The translations under genes were made by a program, and so were the position numbers. The notes beneath the pieces were generated by a model. It ran no database searches, was not told where the DNA came from, and saw only the letters and a program-made list of their open reading frames with translations. A stretch of 64,000 nucleotides of DNA from Channa striata (lineage: Eukaryota > Chordata > Actinopteri > Anabantiformes > Channidae), in contig CM065188.1 of the NCBI GenBank assembly GCA_033026295.1, forward strand, positions 1,178,001 to 1,242,000, in the 5' to 3' direction. Shown one piece after another: positions 37,200 to 52,100 of this stretch; within the stretch, counting starts at the first letter, position 1, and each line of letters starts with the position of its first letter.

Positions 37200-40100
37200 C
37201 TCCATACACATACATATGTGCATATACCCACTTTATACATATATTTACACATGCATAACTTTATATATATATATACACATTCACTTACATATGTACACAT
37301 ACATACATACACCCTAGCACACCAGAGATTTAGATTTAGATTAGAGTATACAGAGCTCTGATTAGACCAGATTTATTTGATGGCTCTGAGTTGAGCAGGC
37401 GGATGGCTTTGGGGAGGAATCTGTTCTTCATCAGTCCTGGTCCTCAGAAAGCGGTAACGCCGCCCTAATGGGAGTAGTAAGAAGAGAGAGTGACTAGGGT
37501 CTGTGGGTTGATTCAGGATCTTGTTAGCCCTTAACCTGCAGCGTTTGGTGTAGATGTCCTGCAGATTGGAGACGGTGGTTCTGGTGGTCTGCTTGGCTGA
37601 ATGGACCACCCTTTTAAACACTAAGAGGTCTCGCTTAGTGCAGTTTCCCATCCAAGTAGTAAGACTCCTGCAGAAGATGCTCTCAATGGAGCTTAAAGTC
37701 TCTTTGACGCTGTCTGGCCTTCGTCACCCTGATGCTTATGTGATGTGTCCAGGACAGGTCTTGTGAAACATACTCCCAGGTATTTGAAAGAGTTTACTCT
37801 TTCCACTTCAGAGCCACTGATGAGAAGTAGGTGGAAGACCCTCTACTGTTTCCTTCTGAAATCCACGATCAGTTCCTTTTGTTCAACGGGAGGTGATTAT
37901 TCCAACACCCATCCTCCAGGTGGGAGTACCACGGTTCCGTCAGCAAACTTTATAAAATGATTTTGGAATCTGAGGTGGCTTCACAATCATAGGTGTACAA
38001 TGAGTGCAGCAGAAGGCTGAGCACACAGCCCTGGGGGGAACCAGTGTTAAGGATGAGGGGGGGTGAGGTGTGGTTGCCCAGCTGTACTACTTTTGATCTA
38101 TTGGTAAGGAAGCTATGGACCGACCTGCACAAGGAGGGGTTCAGGCCCAGGTCACACCGTTTGGAGACCAGTCTGGAGGGGACTAAGGTCTTAAATGCTG
38201 AGCTATAGTCAACAAACAGCAATCTCACAGAGTTTCCCTTGCCAGTATCCACATGGGAGAGGGTCTTATGGAGGAGGAACGCTAAAGCATCATCAGTGGA
38301 TTTTGCTAGTCTGTATGCAAATTATAAAGGGTCCAGAGTCATGGGCAGAGAAATGGTGATGAACGTTTTCATAAGCTTCTCGAAATATTTCATCACTACT
38401 GATGTGAGGCCTGAAGTCATTGGGACTGGTGGGGTGTGTTATCTTCGGGGTAGGTATTATAATAGGATTCCTAAAGCAAATGGGAATCACACACTATTGT
38501 AGGGAAAGGTTGGATATCTCCATGAACATGGGCGCAAGCTGATTAGTACAACTTTGAACCCTCTTTGAACGGAGAGTAGCAGTGGTCTAGAATTCGCTCT
38601 CCTCTGGTGGGACAGTCAATGTGCTGGATAAACTCCGGTCCAGCCTTTTTCAAGTTGGCACTATTAAAGTCTCCACCCACAATGAGAGCCGCTTCACGTT
38701 GGCAAACCTGGAGAATGGAAACAGCTTCATGTTAGGCGTCATTTTATTGTTAGGAGCTCCAGGTTAGGCGAGCAGGAGTGCCTGAGAGTGACTACGTTCC
38801 TACTGTCACACCAGATGTTATTAGTCATGAGACGCACTCCCCCTCCTCTGGATTTCACAGACTCAGTAGTTCTATCCATGCGATGAACTGTAAAGAACTC
38901 TGCTGGTTGAACGGCGTAGTCCCATACAATAGGAGGCAGCCATGTCTCAGTGAGATCGATGATGTTGCAGTCCCGTATGTCCCTCTGGTACTTTATCCTG
39001 GCCGTAAGTTCATCCAGCTTGTTCTCCAGTGACTGGACATTCGCTAACAAGATACTGGGCAGTGGCGTGTGATGTGCTCTGCGCCTTAGCCATTTTCTTA
39101 AGCCAGCTCTTTTGCCTCAGGGCCTCCTGCATGACCTGGAAGCATCATGTCCTCCTTTGTTTGTGTCGACTTCTTATCGTTGTACGTCAAGGGGCGAGGT
39201 CGGGTCAAGAGTAAGAAGTCTTACATTGCAGTTCTGGTACTGTAATCCAATTTTTGAGTATCGGTCTGTCATATGTGATATGACACTGTGCAGGCTGTTT
39301 TATAGCAGGTATGAGGGCTGCTGACCTCACTAGATGGTCTTTTTTCACCACAATTATGCTTTCCTGTAATTTAAACTGTCAGTAATTTAAAACCTTGTTG
39401 GTGAAACAGAGCCACTGGACTAACATAATGTACACCCCAGAAATGACTCACCCACATGCTGCTGCTGATGCAGTGCCTCCTGTGGTGTAGTACAGTGTCT
39501 TCATCAGACTCTGGTATCTAATAAAAACAAAAAAACACATATACACAAAGTTTGCTTTAAATAATCATCTACTAATCACAGGAAAGAACACACATTGAAG
39601 CGAGCACATTAAAAATTAAATAAAATGACTACCTGGATTCACTCTAAATGCCAAGTGTCTTCAGAACAAAGGAGGATGCCTCTCTGCAGTACGTTAATAA
39701 GAGGACAAAAATTGTACTCCAGTAAAAGTGCTATTAGTTCAAAAGACAAATGATCAAATAGAATTAAAAGTAATAAAAGTGAAAGGAAAAAAAAGCACAC
39801 TAGATTTGACTCCTTTTCATGTCCTATTTGGTTAAGTGCATTTGTCATGAGTTTGCTATAAAATGTCTCATCATAATTTCCCGATTAGTTAATGTGCTTA
39901 CATATACATTACAGTAGTAATCCCAGCTTGTATCTCAAGTGCAATAATGAGATTACATTGTTAATATTGTGTGGAGGTTATTCCTTGTAAACCAATAAGT
40001 ACATCCAACCTTCACGTGTTTAGTATTTCATCTTTTCAACGCTTGGGCAATTAAGTACAGTGTGGGTCCATAAATATCCTCATGTCTGAAATTCAGTTTG

Positions 40101-43100
40101 TCAAAAGAAAATAACTTTGAAAACTTTTTAAATATTTTAGTCATGTTACGATAATTCTATTTTACACATGCAGAATAGAAGAAACAGAATAGGAGACTGA
40201 AGGCCAATAGCAAGTTTTAGACATGTTTGCTTTTGTACCATATCATCCCTTCTTCATGTGTATGTTAAATTTATAACAAATTTACCGTACAGGGTTACAA
40301 GTTAGCAGGCCATAAACACTGCAGTGAACCCCGGTCAGGGACGCCGGAGTGAATCAAGATTAAGTGTTTAGAGCCGTTTTAAGATTTGAGACATCTTAAC
40401 TGAGTGAATGAATGAAATGAAAGCTCAGAAGATAAGTGGGTAGATCTCTTTAGCCTCATTAAAGGACTCAGAACAAACAGTGTTGTTTTAACTTGTCACT
40501 TCTCTGATACTGTGCATGGTACCACATCAACATGTCCGGTTTAGAGCTGTTTAAGATATTTGATGACAAAAGTAAAGGCAACTGCAAGATCTTATGTTCT
40601 GAAATCTGAAGATTTAGTTATTATTAATAGTTGTATTCTCAACAATATTTGAAGAACATTTAATATTGTGAGTGACCTTTTCATCAAAGGTTATAGTTAG
40701 CTGAACCTTCCCTTTGTTTTACAAGTTATTTATCTTTCTATTCCTGTGTTGACTCTACAATCCTATGTTGTCTGCACATCTCCATTCAGGATTTCACCCA
40801 AATCAGTGTTTCGTCTTTAACTTTTCTTTTTGATCTTTTAAAGCTAAAGTTGCTCTGTTTGTTAAATACCCATCACCGCCTCATTCATTTTTGCAGAAGA
40901 CTGTTCTCACAGGATACAGGAACCAATTTTATTTTCACACGGCACAGCTGCTGAAAAAATTCTAGGTCAGAAACTGCTTGCCATCCATTTGGACTTGACA
41001 TCAATGTGTTTACTAGCAAAGTGAAAGGATTGTATCTTTCCATTGCAGGTTTGCACTTAAATTTGGTAAAACGTATTACAATTGTCTTTAGACACCCTGA
41101 AGAAAGACAAAATAAGAACAGTCAGTGAACGTCATTATTCATATATTTGATAAGACCCTCTCTACCAGTCCACACCTCCAGTTTGTACCAGCTTTTTGTT
41201 ACATGAAAAGTACATCCAGTGACCGCTGAATGACCTGAGTGAGAGCTGCATGGTTGCTTCAGAAATATGTTCTTCATGTGTAGTTTGTGTTCCCTGAAAG
41301 GGGCAGTTGACAACCAAGACACTCGTCAACGTATTACACTCCAGTGTAATGCAGCACATTTAAAGTTCAGATATAAAGACATGCTGAATAACAGCAACAT
41401 TAATTACACTTACATTTACATTTAGTCATTTAGCAGACGCTTTTATCCAAAGCGAATTTTTAAGCTAGTCTTGCTGTTCTGTGGCACTTCTTTTTAACTG
41501 GTCTTGTATCTTGTTTTTGCACAGACATGATCATTTCATCTCATCCAGCCTGTCATCATCCTCTCCCTCCCTATTTGATGGTGCTGTCATCAGCACTGTT
41601 ACCACAGCAACAAAGAAGCACTTCAGTACCCTGCTAAGCCTTCTTGGAGGGCTGTTGGCAAAGGAGCACCTCTACCCTGAGGCCAGGTTCTTTTTCACAC
41701 ACATACAGACATAAGCACACAAGTATTTTTTGATATGTTTAATTACTCTTTAATTACTCAAGTGCGCCCTATTAGTAATTTTAAGAATGGATGTAATGTT
41801 GTTTTAGGAGGCTGCTGCTGACATGGGCGCAGGAAATCTCTGTGCTGATGAAGAAGTCAGACACGTATAGCCCTCTCTTCTCCCTGCCCTCCTTTAACAA
41901 GTTCTGCAGGGGCCTGTTGGCTAATGGTAAGACATACATGTTCAGCTTTTTCAACAAAACATTTCTCACTTTGTGTTTTTAACACGCTAACAGAATGTGT
42001 TGTTCTTGTTTTTAGCTTTAAATGAAGATCAAAGTATCTGCCTTCAGACCTGCCACAGCTTGCAGGTCCTCTCTTCGTCTTTGTCCACTGAGCTGCTGCA
42101 GAGGTGAACATCATACCTACCGTAAATTCTGGACTATAGAGCGCACCTAAATTTAAGCCTCACCCGCTAAAATTTAAAAGAAATATATATTTTGTCACAT
42201 ATAAACCGCATCGGACTATAAGCCGCCAATATCCAGGCTGAGAAATAATATCTGTTGTATGCGCTCCTACTCATTGTTCACAGTAGGCATGAGGATGTTC
42301 TGTGCGCTGTTTTACCGGCATTACGGTAAAGAGTGCGTCTCTTTACCGTAAGTGTTTATTCATACACCTGAACCTGAATGGTGCCTGTAACACGGCAGTA
42401 AAAGTGCTGATCACACAAAACAGAAAAGTCATGGTTTTATTAATCTTCCTCCTGTGCACTAAAACCAAGTTGCTTTATTTTTCTTGCGAACTGAAACCAC
42501 TGAACACCAAACCACTGTCACTTTTTCTTCCTGCGCACTGTTGAAGCGCAACTGCGCAACTATTAAAGTCGCTTCATTCTCCCGTGCACTGAAACCACAA
42601 ATCGCTATTCATCTTCCTCCTAAGCACTGAAACCACTGTCACACTCGATTTCCTTCACGGATAGCCAGATCGATGGCTTCAAATTAAAAGCTGCATCATA
42701 GGAATTTCTTCGCGTGTTTTCCATTATGAGGGGGTGAGGGTGTAAAAACATTACCGTATTTTGCTGTTGTGCGTCTTGGGTTGCATGCGCTAAGAATAAA
42801 ACTGGCGCTTTTTGTTTGCACTGACTTCCATCTACAGCGCCCATCTGAGGGCTGCAGAAAAATTCATAGAAAAGCCGCATCTCTGTTAAAGCCGCATGGT
42901 TCAAAACGTCGTAAAAAAGTAGCGGCTTATGGTCCGAAAAATACGGTACATACATACTGTTTTTAAAAGTTCTCTCTGCGACATGTTTAGAAACGTGCAT
43001 TCTCTTTATATATTGTTATATTTACTCTCTATTTGTATAAAGGTGTGTGGATGTATGCAGAGTCCAGTTGGTCCACTCAGCAGTTAGGGTGAGACAGGCC

Positions 43101-46100
43101 TATGGCAAGTTGCTAAGGACGATCCCTCTTGATGTGGCTTTGAGGTGATGTATGAATATATATACCCCTTTAGGTACCTACAGTGAAAAGGATTTGTACT
43201 CGACAATTAAAATCTGTTTGCACTAAGCAAATCCATTGAAGTTCAATCTAAAGGATGCACACGTTATGGAAAACATATTTTTGTCGACAGTCACTCAGAT
43301 GTGTCACTTCTCACGGAAGGCCCCTAGGCTATACCCGATGAAGCCCAAAAGTTTGATATGCTGTGAATTTTATTTAATTTTTTATAGTGATGTGTTCCTC
43401 AGAGACCCTATTCAAGCTTTAGGGGGCACTTAGACTGCCAGTTAATTCTCAGTGAGCTAGTCTACCCTTCTTCTCCTGTTACCTTAGAAGAGGTGTGTAG
43501 ATCTTACAGTGAACATTCTCATTGCATAATCATTCATCTTATAGTAGGTCTTTGGGGTTCTTTTTTTGTTTTGTTTTTTTACTTTTACACATACATTACC
43601 AACGGTATATACACCGCACAAACCATTTAGAAATGTTTAAGTGAACAGTATGAATTCACATTTGGAAAAGTTTTGCAGCATATTCCTTAGCACTTAAAGA
43701 TGACTACTCCTTTCATTTCTCTGATTATGATTCTTATATTGCTGATCAGCATAAGCCCAAAACAGATATCGTTCACACAATCAAGTGTAAGCCACATTGT
43801 TAAGTTCTGTGTGATGATTGTTTGTTTACAGTAACCACAGCCATCCGGAGATGAGAGAGATCTCAGTCGCCATCCGGCACCACATGAGCCGGACACCAAG
43901 CAACACCTTCCATCCCCAAGACTTCAGTGACCTCATCAGCTTCATCTTATATGGAGTCCTGCACCGTGGAGGGTACAGTAACAGAGGGATTAGCTACATA
44001 TAGTTATTTAGTTTAGAACAAATTACCAGGCCTTTTCCTTTACAGCATCAGGGGTAAGCATAAATAGAGTAAAGCCCTTTCACATGAATGCCAGGCAGTA
44101 TTTGCACAGTGTCAGGAGAACCTGATATGGACATTGTGCAGAGTTATTTGCACATTCAGAACTCATCACTTTGTTCTTTACACTCTAGTCCTCTCGTCCT
44201 CACTACATTGTAAAGGCATCCTGGGTAATCCCCCCTCATATCTATTCAGTCTGTTTTCCCTATTTCACAGTATGTTTAATTCTCACTCTTCCACATGTAT
44301 GCTTTACAAAGTCCCCAGAATACACATGGAACTTGGCAATGCGGCCTTCTCTAATGCTACTCCATGGTCCTGGAACCATATGCAGAAATCTCTACAACTT
44401 CTTGGTCTCATTTCCCCTGGATGAATTTAAGACTCTTAAAGAAGAAACTAACAGAAACATGCACTTGCTATTCTAAAAGAGTGTGATGTATACTGTGTTG
44501 TTTCATTCATGATGCCCAATTTCCATGTTGGTGTTATTGATGCGCTTATTGAGCCTCTTGACCAGGCCTCGCAAAAGAGAATCAATCTCATGGGACTTTC
44601 TGGTAAAATAAAAGTTAAATAAAATATTCTATTGTAGCCACTAGCAGCTAAATCAAACACATATTAATTCAAAACCTTTGACCAGCAGCAGCTGCTATAA
44701 TATTACTCAGTGTCATGAAGAATAAGACATACTTTTGTCTACAGGGGAAAGTTTAGAAAGGCTCTGATTTTAGTGTTCCATACAGATACTGATTATTCTT
44801 GTAGTGGTGAGCGGCGACAACTTTTGGGGACCACAGAGAGACTTTGTAGTTAAGAGTTCTCACAGTGTGATAACTCTAACTTTATATAGACAATCTTCAG
44901 CACAGCACTGTTGAAGTCGGTTTTCTCCACCAATGTTAGGAGAGCATATACACCAGCAACTGTTTGTCCTGTTATCAGTTTAAATGACAGATTAATGTTA
45001 CCAAAATGTGATCTGAGCCACTGTTTGACATTTTAGGCTGCAAATGGTTCTCTTAAACAGATTTTTTTTTTTTTTAGTCACTTGTTAAAGTAGACCACAT
45101 AATGAAAAAGACGCCCAATAAAACATATTTCCTCTTTAAAAGGCTAAGTGTGCAGGAAAGCAAGTGTGCTGTTCAACTACATTAATGCATTATTACATCT
45201 GCTAATAATTGAATATCACTATGTGCGCCATAGTACATTATCTGTCAAAGATGTTTCAGGTGTCACTGTAAAGAGACTTTCTAAAACTTCTATATTCACA
45301 GGAAAGATCCCTGGCTGGAGCGTCTGTACTACAGCTGTCAGCGGCTTGAGAAACGGGATGGGCGAGGAGGTGTCGATGGGAGCAGGCCAGGTGTTGTGCC
45401 ACGGGCACTGTTGAAAACTGAAGTTGTCCTGTGGCAATGGGCCGCTTGGGAAGCTGCACAGTTCACTGTACTGTCTAAACTCCGAACCCCACTGGGCCGA
45501 GCACAGGACACGTTCCAGACCATTGAAGGTAAAGGCATAAAATTTGGCGTGTGTCGATATCTGTTCATATGCAGGCTAAGATCACATGTTTTTGTAAACG
45601 AACAGTCGACCCTTTACACGCCTTGTCCATAGTCTGTTGTATGGGAACATCATTTCCGATAATTTTGTCACTTTGTCTTTATTATACAGACAATAGACAG
45701 TTTACAGAAAAAGACAGATGGGACAGCAGCAAAATCAAATCCCTTATCTCGTCTTTCTCATTTGATTTCCTGTATTTCAGGGATGATCCGTAGTCTGGCT
45801 GCCCACAGCCTTAATCCAGAACAGGATGTTGGAGCATGGGCAGGTGCTGGAGGTGATGGGGATGGCCACCACTCTAATCAGCTCCGTCTCGCTCTGTTGC
45901 TTCAGTACCTGGAGAACCTGGAGAAGCTGATGTACAATGCCTATGAGGGCTGTGCTAATGCTCTCACTGCTCCTCCAAAGGTACATACTTTACTTCTTGT
46001 TAAAGATATAAATGTAGAAACCCAGCATACCTCCTTGGAATATCAAGGATATATATATATTCGCAAGAAATATATATCACAACTAAAGATTAATGAGGTA

Positions 46101-49100
46101 CAACACAAATGCTACGGCAAGGGGGAGCCAGAACATCAGGTAGTTGTCAGGCAGAATAACAGAAGTTGGAACCAGGAGAATAAACAGGATGCCTTCCAAG
46201 GTTTACTCACCGTGGTAGGGTAATAACACAAGAATAGACCCACCAAGGCTGGAGACTGAAGAATACTGGAAAAGCTTATGGAAGAAGGAAGCATCACTTA
46301 ACAGGAATGCCCAGTGGCTGGTGGACTTCAGAGCAGACCACAGCAACCTTCACGAACAAGATCCAGTAACCATATGGCAGACATCGTAGAGAGGATCTCA
46401 AGTATGAAGAAATGGAGGGCACCACGTCCTGACATGACCTATGCCTACTGGTTAAAGAAGCTAACCTGAGTGCCTGGGAGGACAAATCAACAAGTTAGTA
46501 GTGGATGGAACTCAACCTTAATTGTTACAGAAGGTCGAACAGTCCTAATCCTGAAGGGAGCAGCCCCATCCAACTACCACCCAATAACGTGCCTCTGCAC
46601 AACATGGAGGTGGCTAAAATGAGCAGGGGGATTGTACTACCAAATGGCTAGATATCAGATGTTGCTGGCGATAAACACCTACACCATCCTGGTCATCAGG
46701 TACCCCGCTGGTATAATAAGCTGGCCAAAAGAGAAGATGGAAGCTACTGACATCAAGACAAGGAAACTCCTTACAATGCATGGAAGTTTTCACCCCAAAT
46801 CCAGCATCCTGAGACTGTACACTAAGCTAAAAGAAAGGAGACAGAGGATTAGTTAGCATCAGAGCCACTATCCAGGATTAAACATCTAAGCTCCATGAAT
46901 ACATCAAGAAGATGGCTCCAAGTGATGACGCCCTTCGAACCGTCATGGAAGGATAAACCCCTGCACGGTATGTATAACCGGCAGATAGAAGAAGTGAATA
47001 TCGAAAAATCCTATCAGGTGCTGGAAAAAGCTGGACTGAAAGACAGAGGCACTAATCCTAGCAGCACAGGAGCAGGCTCTGAGTACAATATCAGTAGAGG
47101 CCAAGGTCTACAACCCCAAGCAAGACCCGGCACATAAAAGCGGGATCCAAGATGCTAGCAGGGAGGACATACATGGAACGCTATAACCAAGTGGCAGGCA
47201 TAGTGTACAGCAATATCTGTGCCGATTACAGGCTGGAAGTCCAAAATGGGACACAACTCCAAAGGTGGTTGAGCTAAGATCCTATGGGACTTCCAACTAC
47301 AGAATATTGAATTGAAGACTGACAAAATGGTAATGGCCAACCAACCTGACAGTAGTTGTGGACAAGAAAGAGAACAAGGCTGTAGTGGTAGATGTAGCAA
47401 TACCAAGTGACAGCTACATCAGGAAGAAGAAACAGCTCGATAAATACCAAGGGCTGAAAGAAGAGTTAGAAAGGATGTGAAAGGTGAAAGCACGAGTGGT
47501 TCCTGTGGTGATAGGAACACTGGGGGCTGTAGCACCTGAACTGGGAGAGCGGCTCCAGCTGATTCCAGGAGCAACATCTGAGATCTCTGTCCTGTAGCTG
47601 TTCCGAACAGCAGTGCTCACAGACCCTCAAGCTCCCAGGCCTCTGGTAGAGGCGCAAGCTCAAAGGAAAGACCAAGACCACCCCAAAGAAGAAATGGGCG
47701 AGTGGGGAATTTTGTCAATAAATGTGTTTGTATCTAGATGTGTATATGCGTGTGTATGTGTATAATATAGAAAAAATCAGGGTCGAAAACGTTTTGATAC
47801 ATGCTGAATTTTTGTTTGGCTTTTTTTCGTTGTCCCAGGGCATCAGAACATTTTTCTACACCAACCGTCAAACATGCCAAGACTGGCTTACAAGGATCCG
47901 CTTGGCACTGATGAGAGTTGGTCTTCTGTCTGGCCAACCAGCAGTAACCATTCGCCATGGCTTCGACCTGCTTACAGAGATTAAAAACAGCAGCACCCAG
48001 GTTTGTATAAATACAGCGTTACATAAAACACTCCTTTGAACATTGTATACTAAGAATTGTGTTATGTTTAGAGATATCTTGGTAAGTAGCAGCTTCTTAG
48101 TTTAAAGGACATAGGGTACTAGCTCAAGTCTTTAAAACCCATCTATGTACACTCTCATAGAGTGTGTAATAACAGTGTTTATGATATGCTGTAAACGTGT
48201 TCAGTTGTTTTACAGTAGCATCTCGTGTCCTTCTCAGGGTCTAGAGCTTGAGGTTCCTCTGATGTTGCTGGTCGAGGCTCTGTGTGAACTGCGTTGTCCT
48301 GAGGCCATCCAGGGCCTGGCAGCTTGGAGCTTCTCCATCACTGGCAAGAGTCTAGGCTGGCTGTCATCTGTTGCCCTGCAGGCTGAGGGACGGTAAGCAA
48401 CTCTGCAGGAAAGATATTTTCTCACAACTCAGTGATACTCAGCCAGATCTGCTCCCTTTTCACATGTCTCTGGCTTATTTGTTTGGTTGTTCTCCACTAC
48501 ATTCTCTGTGTGTGTTTGTGTGTGTGTGTGTAGGTTTGAAAAGGCAGCTCTGGAATATCAAGATCAGCTTTCTGCAGTTACAGGGATGGACTGCACCATC
48601 TCCAGCTCTGAATGCTGTCTGCTTAAACTCTCAAGCAACACGAGTAGCCCCAAGCACACCAGCAATGGTACACAGCAAATATCCAAATTTAGTACAGTAA
48701 TTCATTTAGTTTTGTGGTTCTTACATTACCCCAATCATTGTCTAAATTAAATATATAAACACAGATTATAATTTAATTGAGAGATGGACAGATGACCTCA
48801 TAATAACAATATCTATTTTATTTTAATAAGTTTAAATCTGCCATTAGTTTGCCTCATAAATGACTCAAATATATGTGTAGATATTGTATAATATCAGCTG
48901 GTTCACACACCATAACCAATCCTACAGTTAATTGAGATTTAAACAAAGGAGCTTTTGTACTGCTGGATATCTGGTTTGTTTTATAGATGATTAATAGAAC
49001 TTCATACTTTGTTTTTATTTCAGCAAAGTCAGTGTGACGTGTGAGTCAGTATTTTAACTCCTGCTGTAGGTTAATTACTTCTTTCATAATGCGCTTTAGT

Positions 49101-52100
49101 GTCTTGCTTCTGTTAAATATTTGGTGATTATGGTATTTATTTATTCACGTTTATATTTACTTATGTCTTCTCTGGAAAGGTGATGGCAGGAAAACTGTGC
49201 TGTTAAAGTCCAGCGAGTGCTCTTCTGAGATGGTGAACTTCTTGGCTAACAAAGCATGTCAGTGTTACGTGGCACTGTGTGACTGGGCCTCTGTTAAGGA
49301 GTGGCAAGCCACTGTGCATTCCCTAAAACAGAACTCCACTAATCCAGTCAGCATCAACCTGAGGACAGATTTCAACTACATCCAGGCTCTGAGTTGCTTT
49401 GAGGAGGGAGATCTGGTCGAATGTAGGGCTCAACTGGAGCTGCTGCCAGGAGAGGACTACAGCTCACTCTCCAGTACCAAGGATAAGCTTGGTAAAGTCT
49501 TGAAAAGTCTACATTTTGTGATTCTCTAAGAATTTCTTAATCACCAAACTTTGCTGCAGCCTAACACACTGCTAAACTAGTGTCAACAGCTTACAATTGT
49601 AAACTTCATAGAGTTGAATTATGCATTAGATTATACATCATTTGTATCATTATTAACATACTAAATGTTACGTTTTATGTTTTTATTTTTATCTTGCCTT
49701 AAAATATATGAACTCCTGGCTTTCGTGCTCGTGATTCTCAGATCTGAAGAAGCTTCTGCCCTCCATGAGTCCTGATCCAACTGAGCTGCAGAGAGCCATT
49801 GAGGTGCAGCTCCTACGAAGTGCTGTTGCTGCCATGACGAAAGCCAATCAGCAGCAAGAGCAGAGGACCACAGCCAATCCAGAGTAAGTTTAGTTCTTGA
49901 GGTAGAAGAAACTAATTACAAGCAGTTCCTGCTTCCAGGGCTCTTTAGTTTTATTACTGGTTAATGTTTTGTATTTAATATTTAGCTTTCTGAATGCTAT
50001 TCAGTGCTTCTGTTATTCCTGTGATGTTTTGCAGTACATTGGTGCGCTGCCTGAAACAGACTGGAAGAATATGCTTGGGGCCTCTTCGCCTGTCCACCCT
50101 CACCCTGTCTGATGCCCTGCCTACTCTAGCCACCCTGCAGCTTCACTGCGCTGCCACCCTGGAGAACACAATCAGTGGACAAGAGGCATGTACAACCTCA
50201 CTTTGACTGTATGCAATATTAAATGGGTTTTGTTTCTACATCTTTGTGTGTGTGTGTGTGTGTGTGTGTGTTTAATTATTTATTTATTGTTGTTGTTTGA
50301 AATAATATTTAACTTGGTTTAATGTAAGAAAATAAACATAAGTAATACAAGTACAATCAAAGAATTTTTCTTTGCTAGATGTTGATTGTTTACATTGTTA
50401 AATGACAGAGCAAGCTCTGTTTCACTTATTGAGAGTTTCAGTCACATGACTTGGACCTGGAGGAAAAAACACTCGACTCCAGTGCAGACCTGTTAATTGT
50501 TTTTCTATTCTAGAATACAAATATTGATAGGTTTTGGGCAATTGTGATCACAGCACCTGCCACACTATTTCAGTTACTAAAAAAAGAGCAATTCACTCAC
50601 ACTCATTTAGCGGTGTCTAACCCCCCCAATATAATCCCCCCAGAATGAGAGTTTACATAGGTAAAAACAGTATTGCTTTTCAAGTATATCGGCTTATAAT
50701 GCATCTGTTTTGGATGTGATGTGCAGGAAATCTATTCTTATCAAACTAAAGTTAGCTAACTAAAATTGATATGTTATTATGAGTTTCAGGGATTCTGGTC
50801 AACATTCTCAGCCAGTAGTGACAGTTAACAGTATCTTAGAACATTTAGAAACGTTTTAATGTCCATTCAACTGCTTCTACAGTTAAAATGTCCCACCATT
50901 GACAGCCTTGTTTAAGAGAGACCTGTACTACTGAGCGCGCTTGTGTGGCAGGGTTATCCTTACTGTATTATTATGTAGGACCCATACTTCAGATTTGCTA
51001 GCAGTTCTAATTTTTTGCACCGATGAGGCCTGAACCTTTTAACGAAAGAGACTGTTAAGGTATCCTTAAAGGGCAACACATTGACCATTATTATTGTGAC
51101 CACAGAAAATAAGCTTCAAGTTTAACTCATCCCTTTATTGTTTGCAGGACTGCGTTATTTCTCTGTGCAGTGATGCCCTGAGCTCCTGTAAGCAACAGGA
51201 CATTCAGCCTTTCCTTCAGGCACTTAGATACACCATGTTCCAGAGACAACTTGCGACCAAACAGAAAGGTAATTATCTACATTTACAGTTCATTTGGCAG
51301 ACACAATTTTCCAAAACGACCTACACGTGAGTTAGAAGGCAGCAAAAAGTCAAGGAGAAAACTTTAAAGCAAAGTGCTGTCAAGCAAGTGTTTTTGTTTC
51401 TTGAGATGTAAGTATAAGAAAGAGCAGAAAATACATTTGGGGGTTTTTAAAGCTCAAAAGAAGATGTGGAAGTTTTTTGAAATATTAAAAGCAAGGTCCC
51501 TGGTTTGCAGCTCATTCCACCATCGTGGGATCACTGAGCTGAAGAGTTTTCCTTGGTCTCTTTTGTGTGGCGCTTATCTGTGGCTAGTGGTGTTTTTGTA
51601 GTACTTCTGACTTAGAAAAGGTATCATTTTCTTTTTTTTTTAAATGAGAATTGTTTACATAGTTTTCAAATTTAGAAAATTTAAAACACTACAACACTAC
51701 ATAAACACCATATCTCTAAAATTTAAATACAGAGTTATGCATTGACACTCTAAAAGAATCTCAGTGAACATGTTTGCAAAGAAAGAATTTTAAAAAAAGC
51801 TTTTAGGGGTGAAGATTTGAGGCTGCCCCTTCTCACATAGACTGATGGAGCTGTGTCACCTGTTAGACAGATGTTCAACTAAATGTACAAATGTAGAGCT
51901 TAACATCTGTCAAATTTTGACAATGGCACTTTAAGCATTGAACAGTTCCTTCTGCTTCCTCCCTCAAGTCCTGATCAGTGCCATCCCGGTATTATTTTGC
52001 AAGAGGTTCCTGAGACCAAAATCAAACTAACGTTTAACTTCATCCTAATCAGAATTACTTTTAGTGACATCTTCAGTGTGAAATTGTTAAATCTGCTCCA

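Noticed and set aside
41806..41811. TAGGAG at the exon 16 acceptor as an alternative tandem acceptor
   Set aside because: GAG is a poor acceptor and the first site gives the expected residue count; the TAGCAG at exon 6 is the convincing case.
42302..42544. An 80-codon frame within intron 17
   Set aside because: It lies entirely inside the non-coding inverted-repeat element and shows no protein motif.
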